From the NCBI GenBank assembly GCA_014859835.1, contig JACZKW010000077.1, positions 1 to 31,319 of the forward strand: a stretch of DNA of 31,319 nucleotides. Direction: 5' to 3'. Below are positions 16,362 to 23,531 of the stretch, piece by piece. Position 1 is the first letter of the stretch. Each line of letters begins with the position of its first letter. The translations under genes were made by a program, and so were the position numbers. Below the pieces are notes generated by a model. It saw only the letters and a list, made by a program, of their open reading frames with translations. It had not been told where the DNA came from and ran no database searches. Source of the DNA: UBA9653 sp014859835. Its GTDB lineage: Archaea > Thermoplasmatota > Thermoplasmata > UBA10834.

Positions 16362-17576
16362 ATGCAGCTCTTCAAGAAACCGATCCTCAGAATCGCGTCC
16401 CTGACGTTCCTAGCGATGTTCAACCTGACCTTCGTGGTCCCTTCGATAAAGGAGATCGTAGTTGACCGATTCGACACGACGACCACGATGGCGTCGCTTT
16501 TCATAACCATCGAGATGATCGCGTATATCATATTCGGAGTAGTCTGGGGTGCTCTATCAGACAAGAGAGGGGAGCGCAGGATATTCATCGTGATAGGATT
16601 CCTAGGGTCCGCGATGTTGTACTACATGATGACGCTCGCACCCGACCTGACCACACTCTTCGTGATGAGGTTCATGCAAGGGGCCATGACGGTCATGGCA
16701 TGGTCATTGCTAATGACGCTAGCGATGGACATGTCGCATTCGGATAGTCGTGGCGCATATATGGGCATAATCGGTGCGGCACTGGCTCTCGGGATGGGGC
16801 TGGGTGCGCCTATCGGCGGACTCGTGGCCGACCATGGAGTCCTCCTTCCACTTTATGCAGCATCAGCAGTTTTCGTTCTGGCAACGGTCCTCTCCATCAT
16901 GTTCGTGAAAGATATCCCGATAAGGAGCAAGGCCGAATCACTGGTTCAGAGCATCAGGCACCTTTATAGAGACAGTGAGGCGAGGGCGCCATATCTGTTC
17001 AGCTTTGCTGAGAGATTCAGCGCAGGATACCTCGTGGTCCTCCTTCCATTATATCTAGCATATGAGTTCGATTCGTCGCCAGGAGTAAGAGGCATGTACC
17101 TTGCGGCTTTCCTCCTACCCTTCGCATTGCTCCAGTATCATTTCGGGAAACTCTCGGACCGGTACGGCAGGGAATGGATGCTGCTAATCGGTGGCTTCGC
17201 ATATGCAGCTCTATTGGGAACCCTTTGCTTCGTCACCATCGATGCCCTCTTCGCGCTCATGGTCGTCTCAGGAGCGCTCGCTGCGATGCTCCTGCCAGCC
17301 AGCCTCGGACTCCTTGCGGATATCGTCCCAAGAGGAGAGCACGCGACGTTCATGGGAGGATTCAACGCATTCGGATCGCTCGGGTTCGCGATCGCGCCTC
17401 TATTGGCGGTCGGCCTGTCGGAATGGGTAGGATACCAATTATCGCTAGTGACTGGGGCGGCAATAATCGCGGTCACGGTCGCGCTCACCATCCCCACCTT
17501 GTTCCCTGGGAAAGAGGAAATCGATGGAGAGAGTCCTGAACTCAACCTCTACGAGATGCAGCATGAGGACGACTGA
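16362..17576 (+). CDS. MFS transporter, drug/sugar efflux-like
   Basis: The 404-residue membrane protein has about 12 hydrophobic segments in two halves. The loop 2-3 motif is present as GALSDKRGERR (about residues 63-73) and is partly repeated in the second half as GKLSDRYGREW. The family is the general major facilitator superfamily; overall character is closest to multidrug or solute efflux carriers, but the substrate cannot be read from the sequence. It differs from the OFA-type carrier at 1050-2315. The start has no obvious Shine-Dalgarno. It follows the DUF885 pair by 95 bp, so export or uptake of a peptide-derived compound is possible, but that is guilt by association only. The C-terminus ends in an acidic cytoplasmic tail. 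Confidence 0.83.
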   Translation: MQLFKKPILRIASLTFLAMFNLTFVVPSIKEIVVDRFDTTTTMASLFITIEMIAYIIFGVVWGALSDKRGERRIFIVIGFLGSAMLYYMMTLAPDLTTLFVMRFMQGAMTVMAWSLLMTLAMDMSHSDSRGAYMGIIGAALALGMGLGAPIGGLVADHGVLLPLYAASAVFVLATVLSIMFVKDIPIRSKAESLVQSIRHLYRDSEARAPYLFSFAERFSAGYLVVLLPLYLAYEFDSSPGVRGMYLAAFLLPFALLQYHFGKLSDRYGREWMLLIGGFAYAALLGTLCFVTIDALFALMVVSGALAAMLLPASLGLLADIVPRGEHATFMGGFNAFGSLGFAIAPLLAVGLSEWVGYQLSLVTGAAIIAVTVALTIPTLFPGKEEIDGESPELNLYEMQHEDD

Positions 17577-17603
17577 AGTCGAGGGCTCATTTTTGCTCAC
17601 AAG

Positions 17604-17623
17604 CGAACGAAAACCGTTATATC
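17604..17623 (+). promoter_or_regulatory. BRE/TATA promoter for purH
   Basis: CGAACGAAAAC followed by CGTTATAT is a good archaeal BRE/TATA pair. Transcription would start near 17645, giving a leader of about 60 nt before the purH ATG at 17705. Confidence 0.6.
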
Positions 17624-17704
17624 GGAATAGCAGATACCATTCAGGCATGCCTTTTGCCTTGCACGGGGAGGGATGCACGAGCCAGATAACGGAGCGTATG
17701 ATAG

Positions 17705-19258
17705 ATGAGCAAGGTAAGGAGAGCACTGATAAGCGTATCTGACAAGACAGGATTGGTGGAATTCGCAAGAGGCCTATCTGAGATGGGCGTTGCGATCTTG
17801 TCGACCGGTGGAACTGCTTCGACTCTGGAGAAGAACGGAATTCCAGTGGTTGGCGTGTCCGATGTGACCAAATTCCCGGAGATGCTAGATGGAAGGGTCA
17901 AGACACTTCATCCGGCGATCCACGGTGGTCTGTTGGCCATGAGAGAGAAGCAGGAGCACATGGAGGCCATAAAGAAGCACGGAATAGAGCCGATCGACAT
18001 GGTCGTCGTGAATCTGTATCCGTTCGAGGCCACCGTTGCGAAACCCGACGTGAAGATCGAAGACGCGATTGAGAACATAGATATCGGCGGGCCCTCGATG
18101 ATAAGATCGGCGGCCAAGAACAACTCCTCAGTCACGGTCGTCGTGAATCCGGCACAGTATGAGAAGATACTTGCGGAGATGAAGGAGAACGATGGCAAGG
18201 TATCGGACGAGACCAGGAAATCGTGCGCACTCGAAGCGTTCAGGGCCACTGCAAGATATGATTCGGCGATCGCATCATACCTCGGCAAGAAGTTCAACAA
18301 CGAGATACTCCCGAAGAACCTGACATTGTCGTTCGAGAAGCTCAGCGACCTGAGGTACGGAGAGAACCCGCACCAGAAGGCGGCATTCTACAAGGACCTG
18401 TTCGACCAGACTCCTCTGAGCGTCGCAGCGGCCGAGAAGATGCACGGGAAGGAGATCTCGTACTGCAACGTCCTGGACCTTGATGCGGCACTTGCAATCG
18501 TTTCAGATTTCGAGAAGCCGACAGCGGCGGTCATAAAGCACACCAACCCTTCGGGCGTGGCGAGCGCGGATACGATCGCTGAAGCCTTCAGGATAGCCTA
18601 CAACGCCGATTCCCTCAGTGCATTTGGCTGCGTGGTCGGTCTGAACCGGCAGGTTGATCTCGAGACGGCAAAGGAGATATCGAGTCACTTCGTGGAAGCA
18701 GTCATCGCGCCTGGATACGACCCAGATGCGGAGAAGCTTCTGGAAGAGAAGAAGAGCATCAGACTACTCAGGACCAACATGCCGATCAAGAGAGAGGAAG
18801 GACGCAAGTTCATGGCGAAGGTCAAGGGTGGATTGCTTGTTCAGACGGATGCCTATACTGAGATAGACAAGAGCAAGCTCAAGGTGGTCACAAAGCGTTC
18901 GCCGACACAGGAAGAGATGGATGCGATGATATTCGGCGTCAAGGTCTGCAGACACATCAAGTCCAACACGATCCTTCTAGTCAAGGGTGAGAGGACCGTC
19001 GGTGTCGGAGCTGGACAGATGAGTCGAGTGGATTCCGCGACGATCGCGGGGATGAAGGCTGGCCCGGAGGCGAAAGGGTCAGTTCTGATATCAGATGCGT
19101 TCTTCCCGTTCAGAGATGGTATCGATGCCGCAGCAAAGGTGGGCGCATCAGTGATCATCCAACCAGGCGGATCCGTCAGGGACGATGAGGCGATCGCGGC
19201 GGCGAACGAATACGGGATGGCGATGGTGTTCAGCGGGCTCAGACTCTTCAAGCACTGA
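17705..19258 (+). CDS. purH: Bifunctional AICAR transformylase / IMP cyclohydrolase
   Basis: The 517-residue PurH carries out the last two steps of IMP synthesis: formylation of AICAR by 10-formyl-THF, then ring closure. The N-terminal MGS-like cyclohydrolase domain shows VSDKTGLVEFA, STGGTAS and GRVKTLHPAIHGG (up to residue 75). The transformylase domain shows LRYGENPHQKAA (about 216-227) and the KHTNPSG catalytic motif (K278, H279). The length is typical and the ORF is complete. The ATG lies 10 nt after GGAG. Many archaea use PurP and PurO instead, so PurH fits the folate-based C1 metabolism (fhs, folD) encoded upstream. It ends in a convergent arrangement with the KaiC-like gene. Confidence 0.96.
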   Translation: MSKVRRALISVSDKTGLVEFARGLSEMGVAILSTGGTASTLEKNGIPVVGVSDVTKFPEMLDGRVKTLHPAIHGGLLAMREKQEHMEAIKKHGIEPIDMVVVNLYPFEATVAKPDVKIEDAIENIDIGGPSMIRSAAKNNSSVTVVVNPAQYEKILAEMKENDGKVSDETRKSCALEAFRATARYDSAIASYLGKKFNNEILPKNLTLSFEKLSDLRYGENPHQKAAFYKDLFDQTPLSVAAAEKMHGKEISYCNVLDLDAALAIVSDFEKPTAAVIKHTNPSGVASADTIAEAFRIAYNADSLSAFGCVVGLNRQVDLETAKEISSHFVEAVIAPGYDPDAEKLLEEKKSIRLLRTNMPIKREEGRKFMAKVKGGLLVQTDAYTEIDKSKLKVVTKRSPTQEEMDAMIFGVKVCRHIKSNTILLVKGERTVGVGAGQMSRVDSATIAGMKAGPEAKGSVLISDAFFPFRDGIDAAAKVGASVIIQPGGSVRDDEAIAAANEYGMAMVFSGLRLFKH

Positions 19259-19316
19259 AGCCCCAGAACAAACTTGATGAAACCCCTTGATCCATATTTC
19301 TCGAGTGCAGATTGAA

Positions 19317-19448
19317 TCAATGGTCGGAGTCCCAGTTCCAACTCAGGAATGTCCCTCCACCGAACTCATCGTCGAACTCGATCTCGAAAGGCACCCAGCG
19401 AAAGGGTCACCTGAGACGGGCACGACGTGATTCCCCGAGAACATGCAT
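19317..19448 (-). other. Possible relic or small ORF interrupted by TGA
   Basis: On the minus strand an ATG at 19448 has GAGGT 4 nt upstream and starts a 44-codon frame interrupted by TGA at codon 14. The second part (from a GTG at 19394) encodes an acidic peptide, EIEFDDEFGGGTFLSWNWDS, with GC-rich third positions. It lies in the 230-bp gap between the convergent purH and KaiC-like genes. It may be a gene remnant or chance. I do not recognise the peptide. Confidence 0.2.
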
Positions 19449-19489
19449 ACCTCTTGGCAAGGCGCTATGGGATTGTGCGCCAGATTCCA

Positions 19490-21058
19490 CTAGAGTATGG
19501 GTACGAGCTTCGGTCTGAAGTCGCCCCTCTCCGGATCTGTCATCGCATATGGAGCGGAATAGGGTTCTTCTCCGCGGACCATTGTAATGCCTGAAGTCTT
19601 ATCGATCCTGATGTGCGTGTGTGCCAGATCAGTCAACCTGCTCGTGGACTTCACGGACGGAGTCACCGTTGCGATGAACACACCATCGTTGTTCAGGAGT
19701 GAAGTCAGGAAATCCATCAGGCCGTCCAGGACCTCTGGACCATACATCGATTCGAGCGAGTCGAACCCGATCATAGCCATGTATGGCTGTTCGGTACCCT
19801 TCAGAGCGTACTGAATGTCCTGCCACTTGATGTCCACTTTGACATCCTCACCCTCGAGCGTCATCGCGTATGGCTTCGGAGATTCAGATGCGGCATGAGG
19901 CTCCAGTATCCGGACATGCTCATCGAAATCGCTCGCCTTTAGGAATCCGAGCAGGTCCTCCCTGGCAGCTTCCGCCCCGGTCTTCTTAGTCGGGAGCCAG
20001 GCCACACCTCTGCCAAGCGACGCAGCGTTGCAGATGATGGCGTTCTCGATGGACGATGAAGACACCACGGGCACACCTGACCCCAACTCTATCAACGCGA
20101 TCGTTCCCTTCCTGAGGCCGCCTTCGAGCAGTTCATCCAGGGCACCGTTGCCTGTAGATACGAACCTCTTGGTCGGGTCTGGGATGGGATCGATGGTCAG
20201 GGGTTTCTCAGGCTTTGAATATCTCGAGTACTCGAATGTCCGGACGCGACCGCCAAGGAGTGTGTACACGTACTTAGGCTGCCTTATCTCGCAACCTCTG
20301 AGCTTAAGCAGATCCAGCTCCCGTATCCTGCGACCAGTCGAGCTGCTAAGGGACAGGTACACTACACCGTCTCCAAGATAGTCCAGAAGAGGATCGGGGG
20401 TCTCTAGCACGTATACTATGTTGGTGCCACATCCCTCCACGAGGTCCTTCTGAAGCGCATTGATCAATCGCGACGGCTGAAGTCCGTACTTCTCCGCGAG
20501 CGCATCGATGCTATCGATGATTATGAGGGTCCTCTCAGGAAGAGCCTTGTCGATGACATCGTAAGCCATCTCGATCTCGGGCATCATCGCTCCGATGGTC
20601 ACAGTGAGCTCCGATTCGCCGCTCGCTTCCGCAACCGGTTCTTCGTCCCCGCCAACCTCTATGTTGCCCTCGAGACGCTTGAGTTCTTTCCTGGGGGTCT
20701 TGATCTTGTCTGCCTTGAGCTCGCCCTTTATCGCTGCCAGTCCCAGGAGGATCTTCTCGACAGCCATCTCGGAATCCGCCTTCTTCTTATACTTCTTCCG
20801 AGCCTTGAGAATCTCTCCTTCCTTGACTTTCTCAAGCAACCAAGGGAACTGGTTGAAGAGCGATTGGTCCGACACCCTTGTCGACATGTAATAGCTCTGC
20901 TGCACCTGAGCCAGCTCTTCGATCAGCTGCAGCGCGAGCGTGGTCTTCCCCGTGCCGGCCATACCCCTGACTATCAACGAGTGCCCGCCGGGGTTCGACA
21001 GGAACTTAATCATCTCCCTTGGGAATGTTGCCGTCCCAGCTATTGTGTCTTCAGCCAT
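19490..21058 (-). CDS. KaiC/GvpD-like RecA-fold ATPase with two tandem domains
   Basis: The 522-residue protein has an N-terminal RecA-fold ATPase domain: Walker A GMAGTGKTT (32-40), Walker B RTLIIIDSID (176-185), and a KaiC-type LKLRGCEIR (251-259) near the end of the domain. A charged, Lys/Glu-rich insertion of about 70 residues (80-150) interrupts it. From about residue 298 a second KaiC-like domain begins (FVSTGNGALDELLEGGLRKG), but its nucleotide loop is degenerate (ELGSGVPVVSS, with no GKT/S), so it probably does not hydrolyse ATP. Archaeal relatives include GvpD-type regulators and many signalling ATPases of unknown role. The HTH gene 41 bp upstream on the same strand is a typical partner, which suggests a regulatory function. 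GGAG precedes the ATG by 10 nt. No gas-vesicle genes are present, so that role is not supported. Confidence 0.82.
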   Translation of the reverse strand: MAEDTIAGTATFPREMIKFLSNPGGHSLIVRGMAGTGKTTLALQLIEELAQVQQSYYMSTRVSDQSLFNQFPWLLEKVKEGEILKARKKYKKKADSEMAVEKILLGLAAIKGELKADKIKTPRKELKRLEGNIEVGGDEEPVAEASGESELTVTIGAMMPEIEMAYDVIDKALPERTLIIIDSIDALAEKYGLQPSRLINALQKDLVEGCGTNIVYVLETPDPLLDYLGDGVVYLSLSSSTGRRIRELDLLKLRGCEIRQPKYVYTLLGGRVRTFEYSRYSKPEKPLTIDPIPDPTKRFVSTGNGALDELLEGGLRKGTIALIELGSGVPVVSSSSIENAIICNAASLGRGVAWLPTKKTGAEAAREDLLGFLKASDFDEHVRILEPHAASESPKPYAMTLEGEDVKVDIKWQDIQYALKGTEQPYMAMIGFDSLESMYGPEVLDGLMDFLTSLLNNDGVFIATVTPSVKSTSRLTDLAHTHIRIDKTSGITMVRGEEPYSAPYAMTDPERGDFRPKLVPIL

Positions 21059-21099
21059 TTTGACTCAACTCCTCTCTGAGCGTCATGTTCCTAAACGGA

Positions 21100-21498
21100 T
21101 CAGCGCTCCCTTGGCCTGAACAGGCCTCCAGGTAGCGCATCCTCTTCTTCTTCCACTTCGATCAGCTTGATCTCTTTCCATTCTCCTCCAAAGTCCTGCG
21201 TCTGCCCAGTGATCATCTGGAACCGGACCCTGAGCTTGCCTCCTTCGAAGAAGATGTAGGCGTTTTTCAATTGTGAAAAGTAAAGCACAATGCGTTTCCC
21301 CTGCTGCGTCAGAGCCCGCTCGACGGCCTTGAGAAGGCCGGCCTTCTCAAGAGCATGTATCCTCCGGTAGCAGGCTGCGATAGGGATGTTCAGCTTGGCA
21401 CTTAGCTCAAGGGCGTGCTTAGGCTTGCGTGAGCAAGCAACTAGTATCTTTGCGGCGTAGGTGTCCATTATGAGCCGCGATGCTTCGATAGGATCCAA
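21100..21498 (-). CDS. Winged helix-turn-helix (ArsR-like) regulator
   Basis: The 132-residue protein has an N-terminal winged HTH: YAAKILVACSRKPKHALELSAKLNI, the recognition segment PIAACYRRIHALEKAGLL, and a wing ending in GKRIVLYFSQLK (to about residue 77). The C-terminal half is beta-rich with an acidic stretch EVEEEEDA and is not a known ligand domain. The start is TTG with GGAGG 7 nt upstream, a strong site that makes TTG convincing. It is directly upstream of the KaiC-like ATPase and surely co-transcribed with it. Such HTH/KaiC pairs recur in archaea, and the ATPase may modulate the regulator; that is inference. Targets are unknown. Confidence 0.82.
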   Translation of the reverse strand: MDPIEASRLIMDTYAAKILVACSRKPKHALELSAKLNIPIAACYRRIHALEKAGLLKAVERALTQQGKRIVLYFSQLKNAYIFFEGGKLRVRFQMITGQTQDFGGEWKEIKLIEVEEEEDALPGGLFRPRER

Positions 21499-21725
21499 GA
21501 GCTAGCCTCCATTGGTCGACATCGCTGCGGGTGCCTTTGGCAGTATCAAGATCTGGGGGGATCGTTCCGCAGCATACCAATCGCATTACGCGAGGGGCGA
21601 ATATACTCCTGGCGTTTAATAGTCTTTCGTCGATGACAAAATTTCACAGAGGATGTCCATTCCACAACAAATATAATGACGAAGATGAGCAGTCAGGTGA
21701 GTCTAGAAGCGTTACACTAACGGAG

Positions 21726-22052
21726 ATGACCGATTTGAAGGGCTCGAAGTGCAGATGCGGTTTTGCCGTGAATACCGTGAGCATCAAATGCCCCAAGTGC
21801 GGGAAGAACATGAAGTCCGCAGAATGGGCAGATGAAGGCACGATCATATCTTGTGTTGAAGTCGGTTTCTCTCCCGAAGGAGAGCACGGACCCATGAACA
21901 TAGCCTTGGTCCAAGTGGCAGGCCGAGGGCCGAAGGTCATCTGTTGGACCGATGCCTGCTTCTCCACGGGTGATGCGGTCACGATAAGCGAGCCTGCCAA
22001 GCAGCGGTATCTATGCCGAAAGGCCTCCGGACAGTCCGCAATCAAACCTTGA
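21726..22052 (+). CDS. Small zinc-ribbon/OB-fold protein (DUF35-like)
   Basis: The 108-residue protein has an N-terminal rubredoxin-like zinc ribbon (CRCG at 9-12, CPKCGK at 22-27) and a C-terminal part predicted to be an OB fold (GTIISCVEVGF, then ALVQVAGRG, then FSTGDAVTIS). This order is that of DUF35/ChsH2-like proteins, which usually assist thiolase or HMG-CoA synthase-type enzymes. No such enzyme is adjacent, so the partner is unknown. The frame is open back to 21531, but codon use before 21726 looks non-coding and a TATA-like AAATATAAT lies at 21669-21677, so the later ATG was chosen; the start is uncertain. The last 11 bases overlap the convergent ACT-domain gene. Confidence 0.65.
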   Translation: MTDLKGSKCRCGFAVNTVSIKCPKCGKNMKSAEWADEGTIISCVEVGFSPEGEHGPMNIALVQVAGRGPKVICWTDACFSTGDAVTISEPAKQRYLCRKASGQSAIKP

Positions 22053-22968
22053 TCGGGGCGAACCCTTCCAACGCGAAGGCAGGACCTAAAGACTCTATCG
22101 ATTTCCTCAGCGTCTCCTCGATCGTCTTCGAGTCCTTCCCTGATGCGCGTATGTCTGCGACCACTTCGCACTTCATCTTCTCGTAGTATACCAGTACATT
22201 GGTATTGCCCGTGATCACGTTTATCGAGAGACTGCCCAACGTCTTCATGATCTCGAACACTGCGCCAGGTCTATCAGGAATATCGAACTTCATCCGCACA
22301 AGGGATACATCATCGTTCAGGAACACGACTGACAGTATCCATGAATCAGGTTCAGCAATGAACATAACCGGACCGGAGTCCTTTCCGAGGAAGTTGATGT
22401 ATGCCAGAGGCATCTCGAATGTCCCATCGTTGATGATACTCGCCTTCTTCTCGGTCTTTCTGAGAGCCTTGGTCTTCACCTTCTCGTTGTCCGTGGTCGC
22501 GCCCCTGGTATACCGCGTGGCCAGATCCGAATTCTCGACGAGCATGCAGTCCACCATGCTCATGGCCTGGTCCCTCGCCCGCTTAGCATCGTCGAACTCG
22601 GATTTCAGCGACAGCGAGTCGCCGAAGAACGATAGATCGACCAGCATCTCCCACACCATGACCACGTTCGGTATGGAGCTGACCGTCTCTGAATTCAATA
22701 TATCGATGTTCCTGACCTTCAAGAACTGAGCGGCCTGGGCCAGCGCACCCGGCTCATCCCGGATATGGAATGTGACATAGGAGATCTCGCGGTAGTTCTC
22801 CGGTCCGAAAGGTGACAGCACGATCTCGAAGGTTCCCTTTCCGTTCGCCTCATAATTGAACATGGAGCTGAAGACCTCACTCCCATCCACAAGGCCCAAT
22901 GGGGCACCGATCTTCGGACTGATCTTAATCTTCCCGGACTCCATGCGTCCGAAGTCTACCAAAGTCAT
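22042..22968 (-). CDS. Tandem ACT-domain protein, possible amino-acid sensor
   Basis: The 308-residue protein has two ACT-like domains. One starts near residue 63 (YVTFHIRDEPGALAQAA, then NIDILNSETV). The other starts near 222 (VSLVRMKFDIPDRPGAVFEI, then INVITGNTNV). Both contain the D-x-PGAL/V signature of ligand-binding ACT domains. Residues 7-35 (GKIKISPKIGAPLGLVDGSEV) resemble a small beta-barrel of the AbrB/SpoVT type or a related beta element. The middle (125-180) is charged and helical. No catalytic domain is present, so a role in amino-acid sensing or regulation is likely but unproved. GAGG lies 9 nt before the ATG. The 3' end overlaps the zinc-ribbon gene on the other strand by 11 bp. 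Confidence 0.72.
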   Translation of the reverse strand: MTLVDFGRMESGKIKISPKIGAPLGLVDGSEVFSSMFNYEANGKGTFEIVLSPFGPENYREISYVTFHIRDEPGALAQAAQFLKVRNIDILNSETVSSIPNVVMVWEMLVDLSFFGDSLSLKSEFDDAKRARDQAMSMVDCMLVENSDLATRYTRGATTDNEKVKTKALRKTEKKASIINDGTFEMPLAYINFLGKDSGPVMFIAEPDSWILSVVFLNDDVSLVRMKFDIPDRPGAVFEIMKTLGSLSINVITGNTNVLVYYEKMKCEVVADIRASGKDSKTIEETLRKSIESLGPAFALEGFAPIKV

Positions 22969-23026
22969 CGTTCTCGCCTCACGTGGGCGATAAGCGAAGC
23001 ACGGAAATAAAGGTGTTGAGCGAATC

Positions 23027-23419
23027 TCAACCTTTGGGGGAGAAAATGTACAGAGTAGGTATCCTGCGCTTCAACCCTGTCCAATATCCACAAGCCTTAC
23101 ACTTGTATCCCCGAGTGACCGTGCCACCGTACACCGTCAGGTTCTTTATGCGCTCGGTGCGGCCCCCACATACAGGACAGGCGCTCGCTGAGGTCTTCTC
23201 GTGCGACTCCCGGGCCCGGATATCAATGGAAACGAGATCGTTCGCGAGGGCGAGCTTGCGGATACGGGCCTCGCTCACGGAATAGTCAGAATCGTGCCTC
23301 CGCAGCTCTGCCAGGACGAGTTCCCCGAATTTCTTCTGAGAATGGATGACCCCGTGCCTACGGAGAGCATCCTTGACCGCTTCGACAATCTCCGTATCGG
23401 AAGGTTTCCTGTAGGCCAT
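23027..23419 (-). CDS. Conserved zinc-ribbon protein of unknown function
   Basis: This is a 130-residue protein I cannot assign to a named function. Residues 1-70 are helical and basic (DTEIVEAVKDALRRHG, then SEARIRKLALAND) and look like a winged-helix or helical DNA/RNA-binding module. Residues 81-110 form a treble-clef or zinc-ribbon site (CPVCGG at 81-86, CKAC at 107-110), with a tail rich in aromatic and basic residues. This layout suggests a transcription or RNA-related accessory factor. No Shine-Dalgarno is obvious; a TATA-like GTAAACGG about 20 nt upstream suggests a leaderless transcript. It is divergent from the COG2403-type gene. Confidence 0.7.
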   Translation of the reverse strand: MAYRKPSDTEIVEAVKDALRRHGVIHSQKKFGELVLAELRRHDSDYSVSEARIRKLALANDLVSIDIRARESHEKTSASACPVCGGRTERIKNLTVYGGTVTRGYKCKACGYWTGLKRRIPTLYIFSPKG

Positions 23420-23486
23420 CGGGAGGGCATGGATATCCGTTTACGAAAAGCTTTCCATCCCGTACTGACTCTTTTCGTCGCCTCGC

Positions 23487-23498
23487 AAATAATATATC
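23487..23498 (+). promoter_or_regulatory. TATA element upstream of the COG2403-type gene
   Basis: AAATAATATATC is the strongest AT-rich TATA-like element in the divergent region. It is centred about 39 nt before the ATG at 23532, giving a leader of around 12 nt. Confidence 0.6.
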
Positions 23499-23531
23499 GT
23501 TGCACCGTTTAACCGGGAAACCAGTGAGAGC

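Noticed and set aside
19312..19518. 68-codon plus-strand frame after purH
   Set aside because: The composition (Ser/Arg/Pro-rich) looks random, the frame runs into the KaiC-like gene on the other strand, and no ribosome-binding site is seen.
19490..21058. Gas-vesicle regulation by GvpD
   Set aside because: The similarity is to the ATPase fold only; no gas-vesicle structural genes occur in the window.
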